From Anaerolineaceae bacterium (lineage in GTDB: Bacteria > Chloroflexota > Anaerolineae > Anaerolineales > Anaerolineaceae), in assembly GCA_018056725.1 (NCBI GenBank), contig JAGPFF010000021.1:1-34468 (forward strand): a stretch of DNA of 34,468 nucleotides, written 5' to 3'. A program made the position numbers and the translations under genes. Position 1 is the first letter of the stretch. Every line of letters begins with the position of its first letter. Shown piece by piece: positions 23,696 to 32,707 of the stretch. Under the pieces are notes generated by a model, which made no database searches, was not told the origin of the DNA, and saw only the letters and a program-made list of their open reading frames with translations.

Positions 23696-24505
23696 TTATA
23701 ACAGAAAACCTAATACGACAAAACAAAGCGTCATGAAGACCGGTTCCAGCCAAACTGCCTGACCGTGGCGTTTTTCCTCCAGGTTAACGGCTACCGAAAC
23801 CAGTCCATATAACAGACCCAGTAAACTCATACTTAGCTGAAGTGGTGTAAGTGGTAAATAATACAAGGCAGCAGCGATTTGCGTCAGGATCAATGTAATT
23901 CCACCTGCCCAGCCAAGTGTCCATTTGCCACCCAGACGTAAGAAAAGCGTGCGGGCAGACACCAGGAAAACGGTGGGAACCAGAGCGCTGAGTAAGATGT
24001 ATAACCGAAAACCGGCACCAACGAGAGAAATGACGATGATCAGGAAAAGCGCATAACTTACGGCTGTCAAGCCAATCACTGCGAAGGAAAAACGCAAGTC
24101 ATAAGGGTCAGCTGAAATGTATTCTGATACAAGCACGCCAGCCATCAGTACTGCCCCTAAGGCAAATATAATCCACCAGGTTGGACCGAGAGGTAAGGTT
24201 CCCAGGGTAATTCCCACCGCAACGGCTGAAAAAGCCGGCAACAGCCAGTGCTGCCAGCGCAATTTGTTATCCAAGGAGGGGTGTGAACTAAGCAGCCAAT
24301 CGGAACCGGCAGCCGCCAGCAGCGCGCTCATGCTGGCAACCAGCGTGTTAAAGTTCAAATTCAGTTGCAACAGAAAGCCGGGTAATTGTAACTCGATGGA
24401 TCGAGTAGGTAGATGAATGAAGGCAGTTGTGGAATAGGCGATTAGAATGAGCGCAATTACCACGCTCAGACGGTCTACGTCGGGGAGGTGCCGGTGATCA
24501 TCCAC
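23696..24505 (-). CDS. Hypothetical polytopic membrane protein
   Basis: 269 residues, about eight hydrophobic helices from residue 12 to the C-terminus, with few charges and short loops. I do not recognise a family and see no catalytic motif. It is acidic and His-rich only at the extreme N-terminus (MDDHRHLPDVDR), which is probably cytoplasmic. It is divergent from the next membrane protein gene, with 82 bases between the starts. The proposed ATG has no strong ribosome-binding site. Confidence 0.7.
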   Translation of the reverse strand: MDDHRHLPDVDRLSVVIALILIAYSTTAFIHLPTRSIELQLPGFLLQLNLNFNTLVASMSALLAAAGSDWLLSSHPSLDNKLRWQHWLLPAFSAVAVGITLGTLPLGPTWWIIFALGAVLMAGVLVSEYISADPYDLRFSFAVIGLTAVSYALFLIIVISLVGAGFRLYILLSALVPTVFLVSARTLFLRLGGKWTLGWAGGITLILTQIAAALYYLPLTPLQLSMSLLGLLYGLVSVAVNLEEKRHGQAVWLEPVFMTLCFVVLGFLL

Positions 24506-24568
24506 GGGCTTATTTTACTTCATCCTGTCATTCCTCCTTAGCCGCGAAAACGGGCAAAAAACCAGATA

Positions 24569-24577
24569 TGGTAAAAT
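24569..24577 (+). promoter_or_regulatory. Extended -10 box of the membrane protein-gyrB pair
   Basis: TGGTAAAAT, a TGN-extended -10, ends ten bases before the ATG at 24588. There is no Shine-Dalgarno sequence between, so a transcript would have a leader of only a few bases. Confidence 0.45.
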
Positions 24578-24587
24578 TGAAGCCTGT

Positions 24588-25610
24588 ATGAATGATCAAG
24601 TGAAATCTCTTCAAGTAATGCCGCCACGGCTGTTTCCCACGCTGCTAAAAGGGTTCAATACAGTTGCCAACCGGGTAACTCTGCTCCTGATCCCCGTGCT
24701 AGTTGACCTTTTCCTCTGGCTCGGTCCGAAATTACGGGTCAACGACTTGTTGTCATCCTATCTGCAAAATTTCAGCACCACCATGCTCCGGTACACCCCG
24801 GAGGAATTGCTTGAATCCATGCGCGCGGCAACCACGACTTATACCGGGTTCCTTGAACAATTCAATTTGTTCAGTCTGGTACGCACGATTCCAATTGGCA
24901 TACCGAGCCTGCTTGCCCGCATGTCTTCGCTGGAATCGCCGCTGGGGAAATCCATCTTAATGGAAGTGCCTTCTTTCGGCATTGCCGCGGTCATTATGAT
25001 TGGCTTGCTTTTGATTGGCTTTTTCCTGGGCGCGGTCTACTTTAATTCCTTAGCCCGCTATTCATTGGATGAGCCGGAAAAGTTAAATTGGAAAAAGCTG
25101 ATCGCGCAGGTCTGGCAGACAATTCTTTTCTTTTTAATTCTGGTTGTCCTCTTAATTCTCATCGCCATTCCAATTTCCATTCTTCTATCGCTGGTTTCTC
25201 TTTTCAGTGCAGCGCTGGCTCAATTTCTGATCTTTGGGCTTTTCTTCATTTTGATATGGCTGGTCTTGCCATTAGTCTTTTCTCCGCACGGGATCTTTGC
25301 CATCGATCAGAAGGCTTTTCCTTCCATGCTGATTTCCATGCGTATGATCCGATTCTTCCTGCCGGGAACCAGTCTGTTTGTGTTGACCAGCGTCTTGATT
25401 AGTGAAGGCTTGAACATGTTGTGGACGATTCCAGAACCCGGGTCCTGGCTGCTGGCTCTAGGGATTGGTGGTCATGCCTTTACCGTTACAGGCTTACTTT
25501 GTGCCAGCTTTTTCTATTATCGTGAGGGGCTGAAATGGATGCAATACAACATCCAGCGGCTTCAGGAATTGAAACAACAACAAGAAACCGGAGGTAGTTC
25601 CGTTGAATAA
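24588..25610 (+). CDS. Hypothetical membrane protein, upstream of gyrB
   Basis: 340 residues. An N-terminal helix near residues 28-45 ([20 protein letters not shown]) is followed by a soluble, probably extracytoplasmic segment to about residue 125, then five further hydrophobic helices (for example [20 protein letters not shown] and [19 protein letters not shown]) and a Gln-rich cytoplasmic tail ([13 protein letters not shown]). I do not recognise the family. The coding end overlaps the start of gyrB by eight bases, so the two are translationally coupled, although no functional link to gyrase is evident. Confidence 0.8.
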   Translation: MNDQVKSLQVMPPRLFPTLLKGFNTVANRVTLLLIPVLVDLFLWLGPKLRVNDLLSSYLQNFSTTMLRYTPEELLESMRAATTTYTGFLEQFNLFSLVRTIPIGIPSLLARMSSLESPLGKSILMEVPSFGIAAVIMIGLLLIGFFLGAVYFNSLARYSLDEPEKLNWKKLIAQVWQTILFFLILVVLLILIAIPISILLSLVSLFSAALAQFLIFGLFFILIWLVLPLVFSPHGIFAIDQKAFPSMLISMRMIRFFLPGTSLFVLTSVLISEGLNMLWTIPEPGSWLLALGIGGHAFTVTGLLCASFFYYREGLKWMQYNIQRLQELKQQQETGGSSVE

Positions 25611-27522
25611 TCCACCTAGTAGTTATGGGGCGAAAGATATTCAGGTGCTTGAAGGTCTGGAGGCTGTACGCCGCCGTCCGGGCATGTACGTGGGCGGCAC
25701 AGATCTTAAGGCTTTGCATCATCTGGTGTATGAAGTGGTCGATAATTCTATCGACGAAGCTTTAATGGGCGCCTGCAACCAGATTGACATCATCATTCAT
25801 GCCGATTCCAGTGTCACCGTAATGGATAACGGGCGGGGTATCCCCGTGGACATTCATCCAGAAAAACAAAAATCCGCCCTCGAGGTGGTGATGACGGTGC
25901 TTCACGCCGGCGGCAAGTTCGGGCATTCTTCCTACAAAGTATCCGGGGGCTTGCATGGCGTTGGGGTTTCGGCGGTCAATGCGCTTTCAGAATGGTGCGA
26001 GGTTCATGTTTACCGTGATGGGCATGAGTACTACCAGCGTTATGAACGCGGCATCCCACTGGAACCAGTAAAGGTTATTGGCAAGGCTCCCGCACATAAA
26101 ACGGGTACGATGACCACCTTCCGCTTTGATCGGGAGATTTTCAAAGGTGACCTCGATTATAAATTTGAGACCCTTGCCCAGCGGTTAAGGGAAATGGCGT
26201 TTGTCACCCGTAAAGTAAAAATTAAAATGGTTGATGAACGTCCTCCCGAAAAAGAAACCACTTTCCTCTTTGAGGGAGGGATCGTCTCCTTCGTGCGTTA
26301 TATCAATCGCAACCGGGAAGTGCTTCACCCGGTGTATTATGTGGAAAAAGAGATTGACAATATCGGCATTGAGGTGGCGGTTCAATTCACTGATTCCTAC
26401 AATGAGTCCGTTTTTTCCTTTGCCAATACGATCAATACCATCGATGGCGGCACCCATTTGACCGGTTTGCGAACCGCAGTTACCCGGGTGATTAACGATT
26501 ACGCTCGCCGTGCCAATTTGCTCAAGGACGCCGACCCGAATTTTACTGGTGATGATACCCGTGAGGGTATGACGGCAATCGTCAGTATCAAACATCCTGA
26601 TCCGCAATTCGAGAGTCAGACTAAGGTGAAATTGATGAACCCTGAGGTTCAAACCTATGTTCAACAGGTCGTAGGTGAGTCCTTCAGTGCGTTCCTGGAA
26701 GAAAACCCTGCCGCGGGGAAAGCGATTATCTCCAAATGCCTCACTTCAGCGCGTGCTCGTGACGCGGCACGCAAAGCCCGCGATCTGGTCATTCGCAAAT
26801 CTGCACTTGAATCACTGACTCTGCCCGGAAAACTGGCGGATTGCTCAGAAAAGGATAGCAATAAGACTGAAATGTACATCGTGGAAGGGAACTCGGCAGG
26901 TGGCTCTGCCAAACAAGGGCGTGACCGGCATTTTCAGGCAGTACTGCCACTGCGGGGGAAGATCCTCAATACTGAACGTGCCCGCCTGGACAAGATCCTG
27001 GGCAATGAGGAGATCAAATCCATCATTTCCGCTTTAGGCACCGGCATCGGCGATAATTTCGATATCAAGAACCTCCGTTACGGGCGTATTATCATCATGA
27101 CGGATGCTGATGTCGATGGCAGCCATATCCGCACCCTGCTGCTCACTTTCTTCTACCGCTATATGCCTCAGATCATTGAGGAAGGTCATCTCTACATTGC
27201 CCAACCGCCTTTGTACCGGATTGCCCACAAGAACCAGGCGCGATACGTTTACTCGGATGCTGAAAAGGATACATACCTGAAAGAATTAGGCGCTTCCGCT
27301 GAAAAAGCCAGCCTCCAACGCTATAAAGGGTTGGGTGAAATGAACCCCGAGCAATTGTGGGATACGACAATGAACCCTGAGACGAGAACGCTCCTGCAAG
27401 TCTCGATTGACGATGCGGCGGTTGTCGATCACACTTTCGATATGTTGATGGGGTCAGCCGTTCCTCCGCGAACCCGGTTTATTACCACCCATGCCCATGC
27501 CGTCCGCAACCTGGATATCTAA
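25603..27522 (+). CDS. gyrB: DNA gyrase subunit B
   Basis: 639 residues, the normal length of a GyrB without the proteobacterial insert. The GHKL ATPase domain shows [11 protein letters not shown] (Glu44 is the general base) and [15 protein letters not shown]; the TOPRIM domain shows [27 protein letters not shown] and DADVDGSHI with the Mg-binding acidic residues; [10 protein letters not shown] marks the C-terminal GyrA-contact region. The QAVLPLRGK segment and length fit GyrB better than ParE, but no second type II topoisomerase is visible for comparison. The start is a TTG at 25603 with GGAGG eight bases upstream, overlapping the previous stop. No gyrA, dnaA or recF is adjacent, so this is not the origin-linked arrangement. 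Confidence 0.96.
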   Translation: MNNPPSSYGAKDIQVLEGLEAVRRRPGMYVGGTDLKALHHLVYEVVDNSIDEALMGACNQIDIIIHADSSVTVMDNGRGIPVDIHPEKQKSALEVVMTVLHAGGKFGHSSYKVSGGLHGVGVSAVNALSEWCEVHVYRDGHEYYQRYERGIPLEPVKVIGKAPAHKTGTMTTFRFDREIFKGDLDYKFETLAQRLREMAFVTRKVKIKMVDERPPEKETTFLFEGGIVSFVRYINRNREVLHPVYYVEKEIDNIGIEVAVQFTDSYNESVFSFANTINTIDGGTHLTGLRTAVTRVINDYARRANLLKDADPNFTGDDTREGMTAIVSIKHPDPQFESQTKVKLMNPEVQTYVQQVVGESFSAFLEENPAAGKAIISKCLTSARARDAARKARDLVIRKSALESLTLPGKLADCSEKDSNKTEMYIVEGNSAGGSAKQGRDRHFQAVLPLRGKILNTERARLDKILGNEEIKSIISALGTGIGDNFDIKNLRYGRIIIMTDADVDGSHIRTLLLTFFYRYMPQIIEEGHLYIAQPPLYRIAHKNQARYVYSDAEKDTYLKELGASAEKASLQRYKGLGEMNPEQLWDTTMNPETRTLLQVSIDDAAVVDHTFDMLMGSAVPPRTRFITTHAHAVRNLDI

Positions 27523-27528
27523 TTCCTC

Positions 27529-27553
27529 TGACTCCCGAAAACTTCGGGAGTCA
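27529..27553. repeat. Perfect 11-bp inverted repeat between gyrB and the pirin gene
   Basis: TGACTCCCGAA (27529-27539) and TTCGGGAGTCA (27543-27553) around a three-base centre. There is no T-run after it on the plus strand, so it is a poor terminator. A TATAAT begins two bases later (27555), which makes it an operator candidate or an overlapped terminator/promoter. Confidence 0.6.
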
Positions 27554-27554
27554 C

Positions 27555-27560
27555 TATAAT
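27555..27560 (+). promoter_or_regulatory. TATAAT -10 box of the pirin gene
   Basis: A perfect TATAAT 27 bases upstream of the ATG at 27587, with GAAGGAGG as ribosome-binding site in between. The inverted repeat occupies the -35/spacer region. Confidence 0.45.
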
Positions 27561-27586
27561 TAGAGAAGAGTGAGAAGGAGGAATCT

Positions 27587-28456
27587 ATGGATGACGCCGG
27601 CATTTTACGACCTGTCCTTCAAGTTATCGAGCCTCAATGGGTGCGAGAAGGAGCAGGTGTGAAATTACGGCGTAGTATCGGAGGCGCCAGCCTCGATTCC
27701 CTTGACCCTTTCCTCCTGCTGGATCATTTTGGCTCTCACAACCCTGAAGATTACCGGCGTGGTTTTCCAATGCATCCCCATCGGGGGATTGAGACGGTTA
27801 CTTACATGCTTGCCGGGCTTGTGCGGCATAAAGATAGTCTCGGGAACAAAGGAGAGATTACTTCCGGTGATGTGCAATGGATGACGGCTGGCGGTGGGAT
27901 CCTCCACGAGGAAATGCCGGAGGGTTTGGGGGGGCACATGGAAGGTTTTCAGTTGTGGGTAAATTTACCCTCAGAATTGAAAATGTGTCCACCCCGTTAT
28001 CAGGAGATTCCAGCTTCAAAAGTCCCCTGGCTGAACCCGGTCAAAGGAGTGGCGATTCGCCTGATCTCCGGTAAATACGGCAATCAAACCGGTCCTGTAA
28101 GCGGTATTTACGTCGATCCAATCTACATGGATGTCGCAGTGGAATGCGGCGATACCTTTGAAATGGATTTACCAATCGGGCATAATGCGTTTCTTTATGT
28201 CTTCAAGGGGGGCGGACTTTTTTGTAATACACAGGTCGAATCAACTCGTTTGGTGGTACTTGGCGAGGGGGGAAAAATTTCGGTCACCGGCGGTTTACTG
28301 GGGACAAGATTCTTAGTGGCTGCCGCCAAACCTCTCCGCGAACCGATCGTTCGCTATGGACCGATGGTGATGAATACGGTTGCCGAGATCAATGAAGCAT
28401 TGCGTGATTTACGCGATGGAACCTTCCTTCGTAATTCATCGCTTCCAAATTCATAG
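27587..28456 (+). CDS. Pirin family protein
   Basis: 289 residues, two cupin domains. The N-terminal cupin has the metal site of pirins: His63 and His65 in MHPHRGIETVTYM, and His107 and Glu109 in GGGILHEEM, so an iron-binding quercetinase- or pirin-like role is possible. The C-terminal cupin (about residues 180-270) shows no such cluster. In other bacteria members cleave flavonoids or bind metabolic enzymes; the role here is open. GAAGGAGGAATCT gives a strong start at 27587. It lies downstream of gyrB with its own -10 box and is followed by a small VOC protein 41 bases later. Confidence 0.93.
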   Translation: MDDAGILRPVLQVIEPQWVREGAGVKLRRSIGGASLDSLDPFLLLDHFGSHNPEDYRRGFPMHPHRGIETVTYMLAGLVRHKDSLGNKGEITSGDVQWMTAGGGILHEEMPEGLGGHMEGFQLWVNLPSELKMCPPRYQEIPASKVPWLNPVKGVAIRLISGKYGNQTGPVSGIYVDPIYMDVAVECGDTFEMDLPIGHNAFLYVFKGGGLFCNTQVESTRLVVLGEGGKISVTGGLLGTRFLVAAAKPLREPIVRYGPMVMNTVAEINEALRDLRDGTFLRNSSLPNS

Positions 28457-28497
28457 TTTGACCTTCTCCATTCCATTAAGCTAAAGAGGAGTTGGAA

Positions 28498-28872
28498 ATG
28501 GCGCTATTCAAAAGTGTAAATGTCGTTTCTTACCACGTTATGGATTGGGAACGAGCCAAGAAGTTTTATACTGAAACGCTTGGCTGGCAGGTTTTTTATG
28601 TCAATGATGAAATGGGCTGGATTGAATTTGGTGAGGAAAATGCGACCCACCTTGCCATCAGCCGTTGGGAGGAATCCGAACCTATCCCACCCTATATCGG
28701 AGGGGCAACCGCAGTACTAACTGTGGACAACGCGATTCAGGTCACCCGGGAACTGCGCGCCCGTGGTGTTCGGTGTGAAAATGCGGTCAACATTCCCCAA
28801 ACGGTTTGCTTCGGTACCTTCTATGACCCGGAAGGAAATCGAATTCAGTTTGCCTCCGGTCCGGTGGAATAA
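28498..28872 (+). CDS. VOC family protein (glyoxalase/bleomycin resistance fold)
   Basis: 124 residues, the size of a single-chain VOC unit with two beta-alpha-beta-beta-beta halves. Seen: VVSYHVMDWERAKKFYTETL at the start (metal-ligand His14), WIEFGEENATHLAIS in the first half, and GTFYDPEGNRIQFA at the end with a Glu and Gln in the usual metal or substrate position. The reaction is unknown; VOC proteins include glyoxalase I, epimerases and antibiotic-binding proteins. GAGGAG six bases upstream fits the ATG at 28498. It follows the pirin gene and shares a bidirectional terminator with the DUF3048 gene. Confidence 0.88.
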   Translation: MALFKSVNVVSYHVMDWERAKKFYTETLGWQVFYVNDEMGWIEFGEENATHLAISRWEESEPIPPYIGGATAVLTVDNAIQVTRELRARGVRCENAVNIPQTVCFGTFYDPEGNRIQFASGPVE

Positions 28873-28916
28873 AAAAACGGTGTGTGCATCAAAAAATGGG
28901 CACACACCGTTTTCTT
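28871..28916. terminator. Bidirectional terminator between the VOC and DUF3048 genes
   Basis: A perfect long stem, AAAACGGTGTGTGC (28874-28887) with GCACACACCGTTTT (28900-28913), a 12-base loop, and A- and T-rich flanks on the two sides. Both convergent genes end at it. Confidence 0.9.
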
Positions 28917-28933
28917 AATCCAAGTCTCTTTTT

Positions 28934-30145
28934 TTAAGGAAGACCGTTCTTCGTAAAGTAGATCCCTGCACTTTCTTCAGTCACCGAGGTATAAGAGCCA
29001 GTTAAATGGATCCAGGTGTTACCTGGTTGCAGTTCAAAGGGGTTGCCTTCTTTATCTAAGAACTGGATTGGGGTCTCATAACCCGTCTTGTACGTCATAT
29101 CGTACATTTGACCATCGCGGAAGATTAAAGCCCTTCCGGTGGTATTCAAGATGCTGTATTCGTGCAGGGTGTCATCCTTATTCAACTGTTCAATCGGGAC
29201 AAGAAAAACGATCACGTTCGAAAATTGCAATTGTTCTCCGGTTACCCGATCCACCAGAGGGATCATTTCAAGCGAACCATCTGTTTTGATGCTGTCAATC
29301 CAACGCATGTATTTATGCGTATCCGGGTTGTAAACCCATTTGGCAAGATTGTTTTTACCGAACTGGTGGGTTAATTCTGTTGCAGGCGCGCCACCCGCGG
29401 GTGGGATGGTATTGAAAGCCATTCCATCCAGGTTTTGGCGTGTATTGGTGGCATTCGACCGTGCAGCATAGTATTTGCTCATCTCAGCAGAATTGGCAAA
29501 AACACTGATTTCCGGTTCAATTTTGTTCAATGCTTCATCGCGGCACATTGCCGGGCAGGTGTTCGTCCCTTCTGAAATGACGCGTGTCCAGCCAAGGTAA
29601 TCCAGAATCTCTGACCAGGTGCCTGCCCAGGCATACACTGCCCCCAGCACCCCCTGATACATACCAACCAGGTAGCGATCAACCAGACGTCCTGACCGTA
29701 CCGGACCGATCTGACTGGCATCCTGACCGTAATATAGCGCCAGGTAGCGATTGGCGCCTTCGCCGGTGTAATAATCAAATACAATATCCGCGAAAGAAAG
29801 CCCGGCGTGGGGGCGTCCTTCACGAGGGAAATTTGCAACTTTGATCATTAATGGACGCCGGTTTAACAGAGCTGGATTGGATACTTCGAGCCCTGTCAGC
29901 GGATTGACGTTCTCCGGGAAATTCGTCGGACCATTTTTGATGATCACCGGAGTGGGGGTCATGGTGGGGGTTGGTGTGGCGGTAGGCTGAGGTGTTGAGG
30001 TGGCTGTAGGCAGGGCGGCAATGGTTTGTTCTACTGCCTGTTGAATCTCCTCGGCAGAAGGTGTGGGGGCTTGGGGTTGGCATGCGCTCAAAACGAGAAT
30101 CCCCAGCAAAATGAATATCAACGATGTGTTACGAAACTTCAACAT
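28934..30145 (-). CDS. DUF3048 family lipoprotein (YerB-like)
   Basis: 403 residues. The signal peptide ends in the lipobox LSAC (Cys22); a Thr/Pro linker follows (about 42-68), then the DUF3048 blocks: NPLTGLEVSNPALLNRRPLM and KVANFPREGRPHAGLSFADI, then FDYYTGEG, and RYLALYYGQDASQIGPVRSGR. The C-terminal part (about 260-403) has the strand pattern that accompanies this domain. The molecular function is unknown; the family is common in Gram-positive bacteria and Chloroflexota and the protein sits on the outer face of the membrane. CAGGAGATCAA upstream fits the ATG at 30143-30145. It may be co-transcribed with the propeller lipoprotein gene upstream, 79 bases away. Confidence 0.93.
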   Translation of the reverse strand: MLKFRNTSLIFILLGILVLSACQPQAPTPSAEEIQQAVEQTIAALPTATSTPQPTATPTPTMTPTPVIIKNGPTNFPENVNPLTGLEVSNPALLNRRPLMIKVANFPREGRPHAGLSFADIVFDYYTGEGANRYLALYYGQDASQIGPVRSGRLVDRYLVGMYQGVLGAVYAWAGTWSEILDYLGWTRVISEGTNTCPAMCRDEALNKIEPEISVFANSAEMSKYYAARSNATNTRQNLDGMAFNTIPPAGGAPATELTHQFGKNNLAKWVYNPDTHKYMRWIDSIKTDGSLEMIPLVDRVTGEQLQFSNVIVFLVPIEQLNKDDTLHEYSILNTTGRALIFRDGQMYDMTYKTGYETPIQFLDKEGNPFELQPGNTWIHLTGSYTSVTEESAGIYFTKNGLP

Positions 30146-30187
30146 TTGATCTCCTGATCTTATCTTTCAAATACATTAATCTTGTCG

Positions 30188-30193
30188 ATTATA
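30188..30193 (-). promoter_or_regulatory. -10 box of the DUF3048 lipoprotein gene
   Basis: TATAAT on the minus strand, 42 bases upstream of the ATG. No convincing -35, but it suggests a start separate from the upstream lipoprotein gene. Confidence 0.4.
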
Positions 30194-30224
30194 ACTCATC
30201 CACTTTTGTGATTTTCCCTGGCAA

Positions 30225-31622
30225 TCAGCGGTTGACACTAAACCTGATCGGATTATCCGTTAATCCTGATGAGTATATCACCTGGGTCGTAATCCCGGAT
30301 CCACCCAGGAGCAGACGCCAGCCACCTTCAGGACCGGATGCGCCAACCAAGCGGGATTCATCCACCCAGACGGCGGTGTTGGCGTTGCTGAAATCTGCCA
30401 GTCGGATTGCCGCCCCATCCACCGCTACGATATAACTGCCAGAGGATTGATCATGATAATAAAACTGGCTGCCATCGGTTGACCAGGAGGGCAGAGTGTA
30501 AATCTCCCCTTCAGCGATATTGGTCGCAGACATCTCTACCATATCGAAAAGCTTGAGCGTGACTGTTGGAGCTTCGTCTGTGCCTGTTGGTGCCAGATAG
30601 AGCACTTTTGCCAGGTCGGGGGATGTGGATGCCAGCCCTGTCGCCTGGTATCTCATCACTTCCTCCCCGATGAGTTTTGCAGCAGGCAGGTTCTCGTTCC
30701 AGTACCAGATACTTGATTCTGCCATGGGTATTTCCCAGGGCTCCTGTGGGGGCACTACGATGATGACCGAGGTGCCGTCCATTGACCAGGAAGGGTTGGC
30801 GATCCAGGCATAATCTGAGGCAGTATTGACAAAAGGATACGTGATGAGATCTTGGTAAAGCAAATTCCCATCCCGACTGTAGAGATCGACTCCTTCGGGC
30901 TTGGAAATGAGCAACTTCGAGCCATCAGGTGAGTAGGTGAAATCCCACCGCCACACCTCGGGAATCGACAGCAAAGCGCTCATCCTTCCACTATCCGGAT
31001 CAATGATATAGAGATGCTGACCGGTCTGAGATCCGGGTCCTTCAAAATAGGATTGGGTAGTCATGGCAATTTGGTTACTGCGGGGGATCCAGGCAATGTG
31101 CGCAGGCACGGTAGAAAGTGAACCCTCCGGGCGTGGCAGCAAATCAAAATCAGCCGGGGTGAGGAGGGTACGCAGACCTGTCCCATCGGCATTAATAAGA
31201 TCCACCTGATAGTTCACCCAATCACCTGAACGAATCAGGAGCACCTGACTGCCATCCGGGGAAACGATTGTTTCCTGTATATCACCGGTGGTGGTTAAAA
31301 GGACTGCTGAAGACAGGCTTTCGTTCCAATAATAAGCATTCAGTTCTGGTGAAACGAAGGCTATTGCCAGCGGGGATATGCCCGGCTCGGGGGGTGCAGG
31401 AGTGGATATTGTCTCAGCGATGGCGGAATTTTCTGTAATTATTGCGGGAAGGGAGGTTTCCTCATCTGCAGGCTGAGTTTGGATTGCAGTAGGCACCTTG
31501 GTGTCGAGGACATCTTCGGGGAGATGAGCCGCAGGTTGTTGCGCTAGGCTGCACGCAGTGAGGGGAAAACCAAGCAAAAGGATTATGAACCCCCTTATTA
31601 TTTTTTGTTTTCTCAGACTCAT
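30225..31622 (-). CDS. Lipoprotein with TolB/WD40-like beta-propeller repeats
   Basis: 465 residues. The signal peptide ends in the lipobox LTAC at about residue 24, followed by a low-complexity region to about residue 80. After that come propeller-like repeats with SPDGS signatures: TIVSPDGSQVLLIRSG, FTYSPDGSKLLISKP, PSWSMDGTSVIIVVPP, TSPDLAKVLYLAP, and PSWSTDGSQFYYHDQS. This is the TolB-like periplasmic propeller pattern, usually a binding or scaffolding surface. The ligand is unknown. GGAGG five bases upstream fits the ATG at 31622 rather than an earlier in-frame codon at 31637. A minus-strand TATAAT lies at 31665-31670. Confidence 0.85.
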   Translation of the reverse strand: MSLRKQKIIRGFIILLLGFPLTACSLAQQPAAHLPEDVLDTKVPTAIQTQPADEETSLPAIITENSAIAETISTPAPPEPGISPLAIAFVSPELNAYYWNESLSSAVLLTTTGDIQETIVSPDGSQVLLIRSGDWVNYQVDLINADGTGLRTLLTPADFDLLPRPEGSLSTVPAHIAWIPRSNQIAMTTQSYFEGPGSQTGQHLYIIDPDSGRMSALLSIPEVWRWDFTYSPDGSKLLISKPEGVDLYSRDGNLLYQDLITYPFVNTASDYAWIANPSWSMDGTSVIIVVPPQEPWEIPMAESSIWYWNENLPAAKLIGEEVMRYQATGLASTSPDLAKVLYLAPTGTDEAPTVTLKLFDMVEMSATNIAEGEIYTLPSWSTDGSQFYYHDQSSGSYIVAVDGAAIRLADFSNANTAVWVDESRLVGASGPEGGWRLLLGGSGITTQVIYSSGLTDNPIRFSVNR

Positions 31623-31664
31623 GCAACCTCCATTCAACCAGGGAAAATTTTTGAACTACCCTTG

Positions 31665-31670
31665 ATTATA
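31665..31670 (-). promoter_or_regulatory. -10 box of the propeller lipoprotein gene
   Basis: TATAAT on the minus strand, 42 bases upstream of the start at 31622, with no -35 consensus. The distance to the start equals that of the neighbouring DUF3048 gene. Confidence 0.4.
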
Positions 31671-31714
31671 TCTTTTGAAATATCATTCTCCTTCTTATTA
31701 AATCCTGACAGACT

Positions 31715-31746
31715 TAAAAAAGGAGGACAGGGATCACCCTGCCCTC
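31715..31746 (-). terminator. Rho-independent terminator of the helicase-UbiA unit
   Basis: On the minus strand a 10-bp stem (31746-31737 with 31732-31723, one G-U pair) over a four-base loop, followed by CTTTTTTAAG. It ends the transcript of the UbiA-family gene whose stop is at 31778. Confidence 0.85.
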
Positions 31747-31777
31747 TAATGACGTTCTCAGCGACGATTTTGTTCCC

Positions 31778-32662
31778 TTAGCCCAGCAAAAAGCCGATGC
31801 CCATCAAAACTGGTGTAATCAGGTTCAGCATCACGTTTTGCCCCAGCGTGGGGATCAAAGCCGGGATGTCCTCCGCTTTTTTTATGACCGATTGGGCAGT
31901 TGGGATGGCAATGAAAAGAGTAAGTAGACCAAGCAGCGTCCAGGGCGGGGCCAATTTTGTCAGCACACCCAGAAGCATGACCCCATAAGTAGCCACCAGG
32001 AAACCCACGAAAATTTTTGCTGAGGCTTTTCTTCCGATGAGAATGGGATAATGTCTGCGTGAGACGGTCTTGTCTGCTTCAACGTCAGGGAATTCGTTTA
32101 GGAGGAGCAAATTGCTGACGAGAAAGAACGGAATAAATGAAGTCAGAACGGCGCTCCAGGTGATGGTTCCAGTAAGCACATAGAAAGTTCCGAGTACCAT
32201 GAGGGTACCAAATCCAAATCCTGGAGCCAACAGGCAAAGCAGCGGCTGTTTATTAAACCAGGGGGTATAAGCAAAAATAACCAGTAAACCAATCCCACCA
32301 ATGAGGAGGATTAGCCATCCAACCTTGATGGTGAAGTAGATACCGATGATCACAGTGATCATCGCGGTCACAATCGTAGTGCCAAGAACAAGGGATGCCT
32401 TGGTAGGATCCTGGGTCAGGGTACCACTACCGCCGCTGAATGGCGTCCGAGTGGTACGAAAATCCAGCCCGGATTTGACATCGTGGTATTCATTGATTGC
32501 ATTCACACAGCCATGGGCAGCGACCGCGCCGATGAAAGAGAGCACAGCGAACCATGGATTGACTGCTCCGGTAGTCCAGATGGCAACCGTCATGGCTAGA
32601 AAAGTACAGGAAAGAGCGAGCAGTAGGAATCGAGGGCGCATTGTACCAATTACATATTTCAT
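31778..32662 (-). CDS. UbiA family prenyltransferase
   Basis: 294 residues with eight or nine hydrophobic helices. The two aspartate-rich motifs that bind Mg-diphosphate are present: NEYHDVKSGLD (Asn57, Asp61, Asp67) and NEFPDVEADK (Asp193, Asp197). The segment TRTPFSGGSGTL after the first motif and the start KYVIGTMRPRFLLLA suggest the MenA-like group (dihydroxynaphthoate prenyl transfer for menaquinone), but the acceptor cannot be fixed from sequence and no other menaquinone gene is in the window. GGAGAG upstream supports the ATG at 32662. It starts 45 bases after the helicase stop and is probably in the same transcript. Confidence 0.87.
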   Translation of the reverse strand: MKYVIGTMRPRFLLLALSCTFLAMTVAIWTTGAVNPWFAVLSFIGAVAAHGCVNAINEYHDVKSGLDFRTTRTPFSGGSGTLTQDPTKASLVLGTTIVTAMITVIIGIYFTIKVGWLILLIGGIGLLVIFAYTPWFNKQPLLCLLAPGFGFGTLMVLGTFYVLTGTITWSAVLTSFIPFFLVSNLLLLNEFPDVEADKTVSRRHYPILIGRKASAKIFVGFLVATYGVMLLGVLTKLAPPWTLLGLLTLFIAIPTAQSVIKKAEDIPALIPTLGQNVMLNLITPVLMGIGFLLG

Positions 32663-32707
32663 TCTTCACTCTCCATTTGTTTTCTTTGTTAACACCAATA
32701 AAGATGC

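Noticed and set aside
26185..26664. Minus-strand 159-codon open frame
   Set aside because: Antisense to gyrB; the gyrB reading is certain and this frame has no family features.
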